Counted from the first letter of the stretch, positions 42,976 through 52,024 are shown. The stretch: DNA of 64,000 nt from an uncultured Blautia sp. (GCA_934424575.1 CAKRXU010000010.1:14335-78334); one strand, 5' to 3'. Notes: generated by a model not told the origin, from the letters alone. Made by a program: numbers and translations.

Positions 42976-44784
42976 TTATTCAAAAGAAATATGCAGTTCC
43001 CGGCGTTTTCGGCCGAGCTCCTCCAATTCTTTTTTGGCTTTGATAATTTCCTGAAGTCCCGCTATGTCAGCAGGATCCCAGTTTCGATTTCTTTCTGCAA
43101 GACTCTCCGTCTTGATTCGAAGAAGCGTGTCAGCAAATGCATGGTCCTGTTCCTGTGGTGTCTCCAGATGGATCGTCGCATTAAACAATGATGCAACTTC
43201 CCGCTGCTCCTCACTGTCAGTAAAGCTGTTCAGAAGTCTGGCAGGGTTGATCTCCCCTTCTTTCCTCTGTTCAAACAGCATACCTGCAACTTCCCTGTAC
43301 AGAGGAACCACAAAGTCCTCCGGTGCCAGATACTGTGCCACTTTATCAAAAATCCCGGGATAGGTGACAAGCCAGGTCAGCATCAGTTTCTGTGCCTTAT
43401 CAGATGCACTGTCCCTTTTTTTCTTCGGAGTGCCATCCTGACTTTTCTTTGGCTGTACCCGGTGCTCTGCCGGTGTTCCCCGAAGAGCAAGTGTATTGAC
43501 CCTTTTCCGGAGATCCTCTGCGCTGATTCCATACTGTCCACGGTACTTCTTTACGATCGCCTCTATATAAAGATTTCGCTCCAGCTCATCTTTCAATTCC
43601 AGAAGCATCTCTGCACAACGCTCAAAAAAACGATTCTGGCCCTGCGGCTCATTCATCGGAAATTCGTCTTCTGCAATGTTCACGCGGAACATAAAACTGT
43701 CCGATGCCTGCTCAAGTCGTTCTTCGAAAGCCTCTGCTCCCAGATTCTTGATAAATTCATCCGGATCCTTATAAGGCCGCAGATTTACGACCCTGGAATT
43801 CACTCCCGCCTCTCGAAGAATCGGAATCGCGCGAAGTGCTGCACGGACTCCTGCTTCATCACTGTCATAAAGGAGCAGTACTTCCTGTGTATAGCGCTTC
43901 AGGAGACTGGCATGCCCGGAAGTCAGTGCTGTACCGAGCGAAGCCACTGCATTCGTAAAACCTGCCTGGTGCATCGAGATCACATCCATATAGCCCTCAC
44001 ACAGGATCAGATACTTCCTCCTTGTCGTCCTCGCAACATTCAATCCGTACAGATTACGGCTCTTGTCAAAGATCTTTGTCTCCGGTGAATTCAGATATTT
44101 CGGTTTGCCATCTCCCATCACACGGCCGCCAAAACCGATCACACGATTATTGACATCCATGATTGGAAAGATCACACGGTTCCAGAACTTATCGTACATC
44201 CCATGACGCTCATCTACATTGAACAGTCCGGAATCCCGAAGACGGTCATCGCTGTATCCTTTGGATTTGAGGAACTGATATAAACCGCCGCCAAATTTGT
44301 CTGAATACCCAAGTCCGAACTTACGCATCGTTTCTTCGCTGAGTCCACGGCCGGCAAGATACTGATATCCCTGAGCTCCTTTTTCTGTACGAAGCTGGTA
44401 ATAAAAATACTGTGCCGCCTGCTTGTTGATCTCCAGAAGCTCTGCACGCTCCTGTGCCTTTTCTCTTACTTCTTTGGAATATTCGATCTTGGGAAGTTCC
44501 ACTCCCGCACGGTCTGCCAGATGCTTCAAAGCCTCTCCAAACGTATAGTTCTCATATTCCATGATAAAATTAAAAACATTCCCACCGGCTCCGCAGCCAA
44601 AGCAATAATACATCTGCTTCCCCGGCGTTACGGAAAATGAAGGTGTCTTCTCATTGTGGAAAGGACATAATCCAAAATAGGAACTGCCTTTCCTGGTTAA
44701 TTTCACATATTGGGATACCACATCTACAATATCATTCTTCTGACGTACTTCTTCAATGATATCGTCCGAATAACGCATCGCCAT
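42976..44784 (-). CDS. dnaG: DNA primase
   Basis: 602 residues. N-terminal zinc-binding domain (LCPFHNEKTPSFSVTPGKQ, YYCFGCGAGG), RNA polymerase domain with TOPRIM (LILCEGYMDVISMHQAG, EVLLLYDSDEAG), and a helical C-terminal helicase-interaction domain. It makes primers at the replication fork. Preceded by dgt (13-base gap) and followed by rpoD. Confidence 0.97.
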   Translation of the reverse strand: MAMRYSDDIIEEVRQKNDIVDVVSQYVKLTRKGSSYFGLCPFHNEKTPSFSVTPGKQMYYCFGCGAGGNVFNFIMEYENYTFGEALKHLADRAGVELPKIEYSKEVREKAQERAELLEINKQAAQYFYYQLRTEKGAQGYQYLAGRGLSEETMRKFGLGYSDKFGGGLYQFLKSKGYSDDRLRDSGLFNVDERHGMYDKFWNRVIFPIMDVNNRVIGFGGRVMGDGKPKYLNSPETKIFDKSRNLYGLNVARTTRRKYLILCEGYMDVISMHQAGFTNAVASLGTALTSGHASLLKRYTQEVLLLYDSDEAGVRAALRAIPILREAGVNSRVVNLRPYKDPDEFIKNLGAEAFEERLEQASDSFMFRVNIAEDEFPMNEPQGQNRFFERCAEMLLELKDELERNLYIEAIVKKYRGQYGISAEDLRKRVNTLALRGTPAEHRVQPKKSQDGTPKKKRDSASDKAQKLMLTWLVTYPGIFDKVAQYLAPEDFVVPLYREVAGMLFEQRKEGEINPARLLNSFTDSEEQREVASLFNATIHLETPQEQDHAFADTLLRIKTESLAERNRNWDPADIAGLQEIIKAKKELEELGRKRRELHISFE

Positions 44785-44797
44785 CCTCCTCTGCTGC

Positions 44798-45805
44798 TTA
44801 ATAGCCCTCCCAGGACTTTGGTATGTAGATCTGCCGGAATTTTTCCATGGAATACTGATCTGTCATACCTGACAGGTAATCACAGACCACCTGGGATACG
44901 GGCTCTCCTCTCTCAATGAGCCGCTGGTACTCCGCGGACATCTGCTCCGGCTGATCTATATAATATTCGTACAGCTTCTTCAGCATTCTGATCGCTTTGT
45001 ATTCTTCTTTCTTTGCTTCTGAATGCGTATATACATTCCGAAACATAAGCGCCCGAAGCTCCATCAGTGCTTCAAAGATCTTCTCTGACATCTCGATACG
45101 GTCTCTGTCAAGACTGCTCTCTATAATATCATGCACAAAAGTATTCAATCTTTCCCTTGTCGTATAGCCCAAAAGCATCCGAAGTGTAACCGGTATATCA
45201 TCCTCACTGAAAATACCTGCCCTCTGGGCATCATCCATATCGTGATGAATATAAGCAAGCTTGTCAGAAAAACGAACGATCTGACCTTCCAGTGTAGACG
45301 GACTGCCTCTGAGGCGATGATTCAAAATACCATCTCTCACTTCCCACGTGAGATTCAGTCCCTCTCCACTCTTCTCCAGAATCTGTACAACCCGGATGCT
45401 CTGCCTGTAATGCGCAAAACCGCCCGGATGGATTTCATTCAGTGCATATTCACCTGCATGACCAAATGGCGTGTGGCCAAGATCATGTCCAAGTGCGATC
45501 GCTTCTACCAGATCTTCATTCAACCGAAGTGCCCTGGCAATCGTTCGGGCAATCTGCGATACCTCAAGTGTATGTGTAAGACGATTCCTGTAATGATCTC
45601 CATGCGGTGCAAGAAACACCTGCGTTTTATCCTTAAGTCTGCGAAATGCCTTACTGTGAAGAATCCGGTCACGGTCTCTCTGGTAAACAGTTCTTACATC
45701 ACATTCCTCCTCTGTGTGCTCTCTCCCCCTGGAATGAACACTGTGTGCTGCATATGGACTCAAAACCTCAAGTTCCTGCTGTTCCATCTTCTCTCTGATA
45801 TTCAT
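44798..45805 (-). CDS. dgt: dGTP triphosphohydrolase
   Basis: 335 residues from the ATG at 45805, nine bases after GGGGG. A GTG two codons upstream is the alternative. HD-domain motifs: NRLTHTLEVSQIARTIA, ALGHDLGHTPFGHAGE (the HD metal site), and a C-terminal antigen-like region. It hydrolyses dGTP to deoxyguanosine and triphosphate. It begins the dgt-dnaG-rpoD operon. The upstream 150 bases hold a plausible promoter (TTGAAA then TAATAT on the minus strand near 45865-45895) and the tRNA-Leu terminator. Confidence 0.93.
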   Translation of the reverse strand: MNIREKMEQQELEVLSPYAAHSVHSRGREHTEEECDVRTVYQRDRDRILHSKAFRRLKDKTQVFLAPHGDHYRNRLTHTLEVSQIARTIARALRLNEDLVEAIALGHDLGHTPFGHAGEYALNEIHPGGFAHYRQSIRVVQILEKSGEGLNLTWEVRDGILNHRLRGSPSTLEGQIVRFSDKLAYIHHDMDDAQRAGIFSEDDIPVTLRMLLGYTTRERLNTFVHDIIESSLDRDRIEMSEKIFEALMELRALMFRNVYTHSEAKKEEYKAIRMLKKLYEYYIDQPEQMSAEYQRLIERGEPVSQVVCDYLSGMTDQYSMEKFRQIYIPKSWEGY

Positions 45806-45970
45806 AGGCACTTTCCCCCACAGATAAAAAATACTATGGTCTACAGTAACGACAAAATACCCTATATTAAATATATTCTACATAATGTTTCAAATTCCTC
45901 TTTTTTTCAAAAAAATTTTCTTTTTTATTTGCAGGATATGAATGAAACATCAATATAAATTTCCTGTTGC

Positions 45971-46000
45971 AAAAAAAAAACTCCTGATGCAACAGGAGTT
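45971..46000 (-). terminator. Terminator of tRNA-Leu copy 1
   Basis: Stem AACTCCTG/CAGGAGTT, loop TTGCAT, followed on the minus strand by ten T. Confidence 0.9.
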
Positions 46001-46008
46001 CTCTCTCA

Positions 46009-46093
46009 TGCGGAAGATGGGACTTGAACCCACACGAGCGCAATGCTCACAAGATCCTTAGTCTTGCTCGTCTGCCAGTTCCGACACTTCCGC
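46009..46093 (-). tRNA. tRNA-Leu (AAG anticodon), copy 1
   Basis: Class II tRNA of 85 bases on the minus strand: acceptor GCGGAAG/CTTCCGC, discriminator A, anticodon stem CAAGA/TCTTG with loop CTAAGGA (anticodon AAG, codon CUU), long variable arm TGAGC ATT GCGCTCG, T-loop TTCAAGT. No encoded CCA. It differs from copies 2 and 3 only in the variable arm, where a G-C pair replaces A-T (GAGC/GCTC versus AAGC/GCTT), a compensatory change. Confidence 0.95.
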
Positions 46094-46165
46094 ATATCGC
46101 ATTTCATGGAAATAATATTTCCTCGCGATAGATGTTAGTATAACAAAAGGTAATGCAAAAATCAA
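46094..46165 (-). promoter_or_regulatory. Promoter and hairpin leader of tRNA-Leu copy 1
   Basis: -35 TTGATT (46165-46160), 17-base spacer, -10 TATACT (46142-46137). The leader contains TATCGC...GCGATA arms around a GGAAAT/ATTTCC hairpin directly before the tRNA. The promoter overlaps the weak hairpin (AAAGGTA/TACCTTT, 46147-46173) that follows copy 2. Confidence 0.65.
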
Positions 46166-46174
46166 TACCTTTCA

Positions 46175-46259
46175 TGCGGAAGATGGGACTTGAACCCACA
46201 CAAGCGCAATGCTTACAAGATCCTTAGTCTTGCTCGTCTGCCAGTTCCGACACTTCCGC
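46175..46259 (-). tRNA. tRNA-Leu (AAG anticodon), copy 2
   Basis: 85 bases, identical to copy 3: anticodon loop CTAAGGA, variable arm TAAGC ATT GCGCTTG, discriminator A, no encoded CCA. Confidence 0.95.
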
Positions 46260-46338
46260 ATATCGCATTTCTTCGGGAATTCTTTTGCTCTTCCCTCGCG
46301 ACAAGTGGTAGTATATCAAATGCTACTCATATAGTCAA
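46260..46338 (-). promoter_or_regulatory. Promoter and hairpin leader of tRNA-Leu copy 2
   Basis: -35 TTGACT (46338-46333), 17-base spacer, -10 TATACT (46315-46310). The leader reads TCGCGAGGGAA...TTCCC...GAAATGCGATAT up to the tRNA: an inner GGGAA/TTCCC stem inside TCGC/GCGA arms, shared with copy 3. Confidence 0.75.
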
Positions 46339-46399
46339 TACCTTTTTTTAATTTTTTTCAATTTTTTTCGCCGTGTTTTTCAATGGTTTTTGGGACAGC

Positions 46400-46431
46400 A
46401 AAAAACCCTGTACCTTTTCAGATACAGGGTT
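46400..46431 (-). terminator. Terminator of tRNA-Leu copy 3
   Basis: Stem AACCCTGTA/TACAGGGTT with a ten-base loop, followed on the minus strand by TTTTGC. Confidence 0.85.
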
Positions 46432-46439
46432 CTCATTCA

Positions 46440-46524
46440 TGCGGAAGATGGGACTTGAACCCACACAAGCGCAATGCTTACAAGATCCTTAGTCTTGCTC
46501 GTCTGCCAGTTCCGACACTTCCGC
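46440..46524 (-). tRNA. tRNA-Leu (AAG anticodon), copy 3
   Basis: 85 bases, same sequence as copy 2, with anticodon loop CTAAGGA, long variable arm and discriminator A. It is the most upstream of three tandem but separately transcribed genes. Confidence 0.95.
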
Positions 46525-46604
46525 ATATCGCATTTCTTTGGGAATTCTTTTTGCTTTTCCCTCGCGACATGTAGTAGAATACCAGAAACAATTGGCAAAG
46601 TCAA
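46525..46604 (-). promoter_or_regulatory. Promoter and hairpin leader of tRNA-Leu copy 3
   Basis: -35 TTGACT (46604-46599), 17-base spacer, -10 TATTCT (46581-46576). The leader has the same TCGCGAGGGAA...TTCCC...GAAATGCGATAT layout as copy 2. Confidence 0.7.
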
Positions 46605-46639
46605 GCCTTTTTTTGAAATTTTTTCGTTTTTTTGCAAAT

Positions 46640-47908
46640 TTAATTCAATTCTGCGATCCTGCTGACTGCAACATAGATTTCCTGGATCTTATACCACGTC
46701 GGATAATCGGTGATCCCGGTCTCAGGAAGCCCGAATATGTTCTGGAATTTCTGTACAGAAGCTTTTGTCTGCTCTCCATAAATCCCATCCACGCCTACCT
46801 TCGGCACTGCGGGATATGCTCCGGCGATCACATTTAACTGTTCCTGCATCTGGCGGACTTTTGGTCCTGTTGCCCCGATATTGAGATCATACCCTGGCCA
46901 GGACGCCGGAATTCCTGATACTTCTTCCGCGACATTGATATACATATCATTTCCATAGAAGTAACGAAGAATCTCTATCGGTGAATACCCCTGATCTCCC
47001 AGTGCCTTACTGCCCCACTGTGTCATCCACCCGCGATTCCTGCACTGCACCCGCCGTCCGTCACAGTACTGGGTCAGGATCGGCTGTCTCACATCCGGCC
47101 TGGACAGATAATTTTCAAAAAGTTCATCCACGATCCTGGAAATACTGTCAAAAATATTTCTTCCCGGAATCCATTTATGGTCATAAGCTGTAGAGGAGGT
47201 GATCGTGAAATCTTTGCCTTTATTCCGGTACCACTCCGTATAGACCCGGTTCAGGGTAAACGACATGATCGCCAGGACATTCGCCCGGATCGTATCGTCC
47301 GGCCAGGTCGCATAAATCTCACTGCTTGCCACGTTTTTGATATAATCCTTATAACGCACATAATAGTCCCGCGCCGTTGTGTCGTTCACAGAACCATCAT
47401 GGACAACGATGTATTCCGGGATCACCACACGGCTCAGAACGATCTCGCCGCTTTCATCCACAGGCTTTACTTCTGCTTCTTCGATCTTGGGCGGGTATTC
47501 GCCCCACAGAGTATGAGGTCCGATCACCAGCCGCTCAAACGAAGCATTTGCCTGAAAATCAACACTGACTGTCTGCTGAGCAAGGACACCCGGAAGTACC
47601 TGTGTCCCGGCGACCTCGGAATTCTCAAACCCTTCTGCCTCCACCTGGACCGTATATTCCGCATATGGCTGCTGCTCCGATGGCTCCATGCTGTACTCCA
47701 GCGGTGGTGTCTTCACATCCAGGACCGGTGTCTGCCCGGACGAATCTGTCCTGACCTCCTCGATCGTCTGACCACTCTCTCCGGTATACGATATTTTCAC
47801 CAGTGCATTCTCCACAGGCCGCGTCCCATCCGCCGTCATCACAGTTACTTTGAGCCCGCCCTCATCAACATTCTCCTGCTGTGCCCGGATATCTCCATAA
47901 GATCTCAT
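46640..47908 (-). CDS. SpoIID-like protein with peptidoglycan-binding domain
   Basis: 422 residues. N-terminal beta domain resembling a carboxypeptidase regulatory-like fold (KVTVMTADGTRPVENALVKI), a second beta strand region, then a SpoIID-like catalytic region (about 170-330: IRANVLAIMSFTLNRVYTEW, then RQPILTQYCDGRRVQC and RGWMTQWGSKALGDQGYSP) and a C-terminal PG_binding_1 domain (GATGPKVRQMQEQLN, DGIYGEQTKASVQKFQ). SpoIID is a lytic transglycosylase of spore engulfment. No signal peptide or membrane anchor is visible, which is odd for a wall enzyme. Its substrate and timing are unknown. Followed by the tRNA-Leu cluster; upstream is a terminator. Confidence 0.75.
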   Translation of the reverse strand: MRSYGDIRAQQENVDEGGLKVTVMTADGTRPVENALVKISYTGESGQTIEEVRTDSSGQTPVLDVKTPPLEYSMEPSEQQPYAEYTVQVEAEGFENSEVAGTQVLPGVLAQQTVSVDFQANASFERLVIGPHTLWGEYPPKIEEAEVKPVDESGEIVLSRVVIPEYIVVHDGSVNDTTARDYYVRYKDYIKNVASSEIYATWPDDTIRANVLAIMSFTLNRVYTEWYRNKGKDFTITSSTAYDHKWIPGRNIFDSISRIVDELFENYLSRPDVRQPILTQYCDGRRVQCRNRGWMTQWGSKALGDQGYSPIEILRYFYGNDMYINVAEEVSGIPASWPGYDLNIGATGPKVRQMQEQLNVIAGAYPAVPKVGVDGIYGEQTKASVQKFQNIFGLPETGITDYPTWYKIQEIYVAVSRIAELN

Positions 47909-47970
47909 TTATTTCTCCTGCCAAAAACCTCTCAGGATAATCTATGTCAGATATGACGGAAATAACACAA

Positions 47971-48012
47971 AGAAACGGAAGACTGCCATATAAGGGCGGT
48001 CTCCCGTTTCTT
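47971..48012 (-). terminator. Terminator after rseP
   Basis: Long stem AGAAACGGGAGACCGCC paired with GGCAGTCTTCCGTTTCT (minor mismatches), short loop, then CTTTGTGTTATTT on the minus strand. The T run is interrupted, but the stem is strong. Confidence 0.7.
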
Positions 48013-48055
48013 CTTATCACCAGCTGCCGTTCATAACAGCCGACATCCTTCTGTA

Positions 48056-49345
48056 TTAAAAGATCTTCATAATGTCATTATACATGACCACGACCATCAA
48101 TGCCATCAAAAGCATCAGGCCCGCAAAATGGACCATGCCCTCGATCTCCCGGTTGATCGGTTTACGGCGGATCGCTTCCACGATCAAAAATACCAGACGT
48201 CCTCCATCCAGTGCTGGAAGCGGAAGAAGGTTCATAACACCGAGGTTTGCCGACAGAAGCACAGCCATATTGAGCATGTTCATCCAGAGCATCAGTGCTC
48301 CTTCGCTCTTGCTCTCCTCATAAGTGGTTCCGATCGCATCAACAACACCTACCGGACCGCTCAGATCTTTGAATCCGAGGTTTCCTGTAACAAGCTGTTT
48401 CAGGCTCAGAAGCGTAGTACGGATCATGTATTTCACATCCAGCACACCATATTTCAGAACCTGAAGGCCACTTGCTTTCTGATAGCCCAGATTGTAAGAA
48501 AATCCAAGCTGTGGCGTACGGTATTCCTTCGGAGTGATCGTGACCGTATAATCCAGCCCGTCACGCACATAAGTAATTTCCACTGCCTCATCAGAAAGAG
48601 GATGCTCTGCCAGATATGCATCGTACGCCTCTCCGTCTGCAATCTCCGTTCCATTGATCGCTGTGATCGTATCCCCCGGCTGAAGCCCCGCTTCCTCAAG
48701 GGGCATTCCCTGTATCAGCGATTCTACCGTCATAGAAGAAGCATCTGAACGGTTAAAGCCAAGAAGATATCTCACAGACACATCTGGCGTATACTGAATC
48801 TCTTTGATCTCGCCGTCGCGGCGGACTTTAAGCGTGACGGTATCTCCCTCGTTAAGCGCATTCAGATAACTGTACACATACAGATCCTTCGCAAGATCCA
48901 CATGATATCCATTGTATTCCGTGATCACATCGCCTGCTTCAAGTCCTGCTGTCTCTGCTGCAGAATCCTTCTGTACTTCAACGATCTCTGCAGGATCATA
49001 TCCGACAAATCCGACGATGATCAGCGACAGGATAAATGCCAGGATGAAGTTAAACACTGGCCCTGCTGCCACAACGGAAATCCTGCCCCATACCGGAGCA
49101 GCATTAAAAGAACCCGGAAGTTCTTCCTCTGCTGTATCCTCGCCAACCATGGCACAGGAGCCGCCAAGAGGAAGCAGTTTCACGGAATAGCGTGTCTCTC
49201 CCTTCTGTACACTGAACAGTCTTGGTCCCATGCCAAGAGAAAACTCCGTTACACTGATGCCATTTAATTTTGCCAGAAGAAAATGTCCCAGCTCATGTAT
49301 CAAAATGATTGCACTGAAAATGATGATCGCAATCAGAATCTTCAA
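48056..49345 (-). CDS. rseP: RIP metalloprotease RseP (site-2 protease)
   Basis: About 429 residues. I place the start at the TTG at 49345, four bases after AGGTGG, which overlaps the dxr stop; a longer frame starts at another TTG (49363) without a ribosome binding site. Membrane protein with the zinc motif HELGHFLLAK in the first helix, a periplasmic-side PDZ region (about 120-320, GLQPGDTITAINGTEIADG), and a second catalytic motif in NLLPLPALDGGRLVF. It cleaves anti-sigma factors and signal-peptide remnants. It follows dxr and cdsA as in most bacteria. Confidence 0.93.
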   Translation of the reverse strand: MKILIAIIIFSAIILIHELGHFLLAKLNGISVTEFSLGMGPRLFSVQKGETRYSVKLLPLGGSCAMVGEDTAEEELPGSFNAAPVWGRISVVAAGPVFNFILAFILSLIIVGFVGYDPAEIVEVQKDSAAETAGLEAGDVITEYNGYHVDLAKDLYVYSYLNALNEGDTVTLKVRRDGEIKEIQYTPDVSVRYLLGFNRSDASSMTVESLIQGMPLEEAGLQPGDTITAINGTEIADGEAYDAYLAEHPLSDEAVEITYVRDGLDYTVTITPKEYRTPQLGFSYNLGYQKASGLQVLKYGVLDVKYMIRTTLLSLKQLVTGNLGFKDLSGPVGVVDAIGTTYEESKSEGALMLWMNMLNMAVLLSANLGVMNLLPLPALDGGRLVFLIVEAIRRKPINREIEGMVHFAGLMLLMALMVVVMYNDIMKIF

Positions 49346-49346
49346 T

Positions 49347-50489
49347 TTACCACCTGCTTTCAATCCACTGATAAGTCTCGTTTTCTACTGCCAGAATATC
49401 TTCAAGCTGTGGATGTTCGATCTTTGTATGTCTTTCCATAGCCTGCCCGATAATATCATAAATATCCAGAAATCTGATCTCGCGATGCAGGAATTTCTTT
49501 ACCGCCAGCTCATTCGCCGCATTAAATACCGTTGGCATGGAGCCCCCTGCTCTGGAAGCCTGGATCGCCATCGGAAGCCCCAGGAATGTCTCCATATCCG
49601 GCTCCTCAAAAGTGATCTGTCCAAGTTTCGCAAAATCAAGCCGGTCTCCCGCAAGATATCTCCTGTACGGATAATACAGTGCATACTGGATTGGAAGACG
49701 CATATCCGGTGTTCCAAGCTGGGCAATGATGCCTCCATCCTTGAATTCTACCATAGAATGGATCACACTCTGCGGCTGAACGACCACCTGAATATGATCC
49801 AAATCCACGCCAAACAGCCACTTCGCTTCCATGACTTCCAGTCCTTTATTGACAAGAGTTGCGGAATCTACGGTGATCTTCTGTCCCATCACCCAGTTCG
49901 GATGTTTGAGAGTATCCTCCAGAGTCACATGCTCCAGATCCTCTCTCTTTCTTCCGCGGAAAGGACCGCCGGATGCTGTGATCAGAAGTTTATGTACTTC
50001 TTCCTTATGTTCTCCGTTCAGAGACTGAAAGATCGCACTGTGTTCACTGTCTACCGGCAGGATCTTCACACCATATTCTTTTGCCATCGGCATAATCAGA
50101 TGTCCAGCCGTTACCAGTGTTTCCTTATTTGCCAGTGCAATATCCTTGCCTGCACGGATTGCTTCAATCGTAGGACGGATACCAAGCATTCCCACGATCG
50201 CAGTGACAAGGATCTCCGTCTCCGGCATTGCCGCAAGCTCCAGAAGTCCATCCATGCCGGACACTACTTTCGTATCTGTATCCTGGATCTTCTGTGCCAG
50301 ATCTCTGGCTGCATTTTCATCCCATACAGCAACGAGTTTTGGAGAAAATTCCCGAACCTGCTCCTCCAGCTTCGCAATGTTTCTTCCTGCACTGATACCA
50401 AGAACTTCAATATCTCCATTTGCACGCACAACGTCCAGTGTCTGTGTTCCGATAGAACCTGTTGAACCTAATATTGCAATTTTCTTCAT
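49347..50489 (-). CDS. dxr: 1-deoxy-D-xylulose 5-phosphate reductoisomerase
   Basis: 380 residues. NADPH-binding ILGSTGSIGTQTLDV, the metal site with LPVDSEHSAIFQ, ITASGGPFRG, and NVAE-like C-terminal FNAANELAVKKFL. It commits isoprenoid synthesis to the MEP pathway, feeding the undecaprenyl synthase encoded two genes upstream. Confidence 0.96.
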   Translation of the reverse strand: MKKIAILGSTGSIGTQTLDVVRANGDIEVLGISAGRNIAKLEEQVREFSPKLVAVWDENAARDLAQKIQDTDTKVVSGMDGLLELAAMPETEILVTAIVGMLGIRPTIEAIRAGKDIALANKETLVTAGHLIMPMAKEYGVKILPVDSEHSAIFQSLNGEHKEEVHKLLITASGGPFRGRKREDLEHVTLEDTLKHPNWVMGQKITVDSATLVNKGLEVMEAKWLFGVDLDHIQVVVQPQSVIHSMVEFKDGGIIAQLGTPDMRLPIQYALYYPYRRYLAGDRLDFAKLGQITFEEPDMETFLGLPMAIQASRAGGSMPTVFNAANELAVKKFLHREIRFLDIYDIIGQAMERHTKIEHPQLEDILAVENETYQWIESRW

Positions 50490-50519
50490 AAAAACAGAGT
50501 TCCTCCATTCATCTGAATT

Positions 50520-51314
50520 TTATAAACCAAGGATCATCTTCGCAAGATAAAAGATGATCGGCGAAGTAAAGATCACACTGTCAAAACGGTCAAGAATACC
50601 ACCATGGCCCGGAATCAGTTTGCCGTAATCCTTGATGCCGCGGTTTCTCTTGATCGCAGATGCAGCCAGATCACCCACCATGGAGATCAATGCTCCCACT
50701 GCACAGATCACTGCATATTCTGCTACAGGTCCGTGAGTCACAGCCGCATAGATCGCACCAAGTGCCGCTGCTCCGACAACACCGCCGACAGCACCCTCGA
50801 CAGATTTCTTAGGGCTTAACACAGGCGCCATCTTGTGCTTGCCGATCAGCATTCCCACACAGTAAGCGCAAGTATCACATCCCCAGGAGCAGAGGAAGAT
50901 CAGCCATACGATAAATTTGCCGCCTTCCAGATTTCTGGTGAGGAAAATAAAAGAAAGCATGACCGCCACATAAACGATTCCAAAGAATGCTGCCATTACC
51001 TGATCTGCCTGATATTTCGGATATGTAAACACATATACAAACATCAGAAGCACCAGTCCCAGAAGGACTGCCATCATTCCATATCTCTCAAATCCAAGAA
51101 GCAGAGACGCATAATACAGGATTGCTCCCAGATATCCTGCAAGTTCCAGAAGGCCTGTTCCGTCCTTATGAACGCCCATTGCTTTATAAAGTTCCTGGAT
51201 CCCAAGAAGAGAAACACAGAGCAGTGTCACAAAAAGCACATATCCTCCACTGATGATCGTCAGAAGTGCTGCGAGCACCAGAAAGATACCGCTGATCAAT
51301 CGTGTCTTAAACAT
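50520..51314 (-). CDS. cdsA: Phosphatidate cytidylyltransferase
   Basis: 264 residues, seven to eight membrane helices. The C-terminal signature is SMVGDLAASAIKRNRGIKDYGKLIPGHGGILDR, present here in GDLAASAIKRNRGIKDYGK and PGHGGILDRFDS. It makes CDP-diacylglycerol for phospholipids. Lies two bases after uppS and 30 before dxr. Confidence 0.95.
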   Translation of the reverse strand: MFKTRLISGIFLVLAALLTIISGGYVLFVTLLCVSLLGIQELYKAMGVHKDGTGLLELAGYLGAILYYASLLLGFERYGMMAVLLGLVLLMFVYVFTYPKYQADQVMAAFFGIVYVAVMLSFIFLTRNLEGGKFIVWLIFLCSWGCDTCAYCVGMLIGKHKMAPVLSPKKSVEGAVGGVVGAAALGAIYAAVTHGPVAEYAVICAVGALISMVGDLAASAIKRNRGIKDYGKLIPGHGGILDRFDSVIFTSPIIFYLAKMILGL

Positions 51315-51316
51315 GT

Positions 51317-52024
51317 CTACTCCTCCTTGACTCCGCCATATCTGCGGTCTCTCTCATTGTATTTCTCAATTGCCTTGATCAGTTCTTCCTTATGGAAATC
51401 CGGCCACGGAACATCTGTAAAATAAAATTCTGTGTAAGCCAGCTGCCACATAAGGAAGTTAGATAATCTTAATTCTCCGCTTGTACGGATCATAAGATCC
51501 GGATCCGGAACCCCTGCAGTATCCAGATAATTCTCAAAGCATGATTCATCGATCGCATCCGGAGCTACTTTGCCGTCTGCCACATCCTGTGCCAGTTTGC
51601 GCACACCACGCACGATCTCATCACGGCTTCCATAATTCAGCGCAATCTGGAAATAAAGTTCATCATAGTCCTTGGAAAAATCCTCAAGCTGACGGATCTT
51701 CTCCTGGATATCCGGTGCAAATGCAGATGGATCACCAATGACCTTGACACGCATATGGTTCTTCTCGGCACTCTTCATGCATTTCTTGAGATAGCTGCGG
51801 AACAGTTTCATCAATCCCTCAACTTCTTCTCTGGAGCGTTTCCAGTTCTCTGTCGAAAAAGCATAGACTGTCAGGTATTTCACTCCAAGATCCTTGATAT
51901 CATCACAGATCGTCTCCAGATTCGCACATCCCTTGATATGTCCGTATCCTCTCGGCATTCCCTTTGCCTTCGCCCATCTGCCGTTTCCGTCAAGAATGAT
52001 GGCTATATGATTTGGTACTCTCAT
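51317..52024 (-). CDS. uppS: Undecaprenyl (isoprenyl) diphosphate synthase
   Basis: 235 residues. cis-Prenyltransferase motifs: HIAIILDGNGRWAKAKGMPR (catalytic Asp), GVKYLTVYAFSTENWKR, ALNYGSRDEI, DLMIRTSGELRLSNFLMWQ and TEFYFTDVPWPDF. It makes the lipid carrier for the cell wall. Starts 85 bases after frr. Confidence 0.95.
   Translation of the reverse strand: MRVPNHIAIILDGNGRWAKAKGMPRGYGHIKGCANLETICDDIKDLGVKYLTVYAFSTENWKRSREEVEGLMKLFRSYLKKCMKSAEKNHMRVKVIGDPSAFAPDIQEKIRQLEDFSKDYDELYFQIALNYGSRDEIVRGVRKLAQDVADGKVAPDAIDESCFENYLDTAGVPDPDLMIRTSGELRLSNFLMWQLAYTEFYFTDVPWPDFHKEELIKAIEKYNERDRRYGGVKEE

Noticed and set aside
46009..46524. Three similar units spaced by 80-180 bp, considered as a CRISPR or other direct repeat array
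   Set aside because: Each unit is a complete tRNA-Leu with promoter and terminator, and spacing is irregular. No CRISPR array or cas gene is visible in the window.
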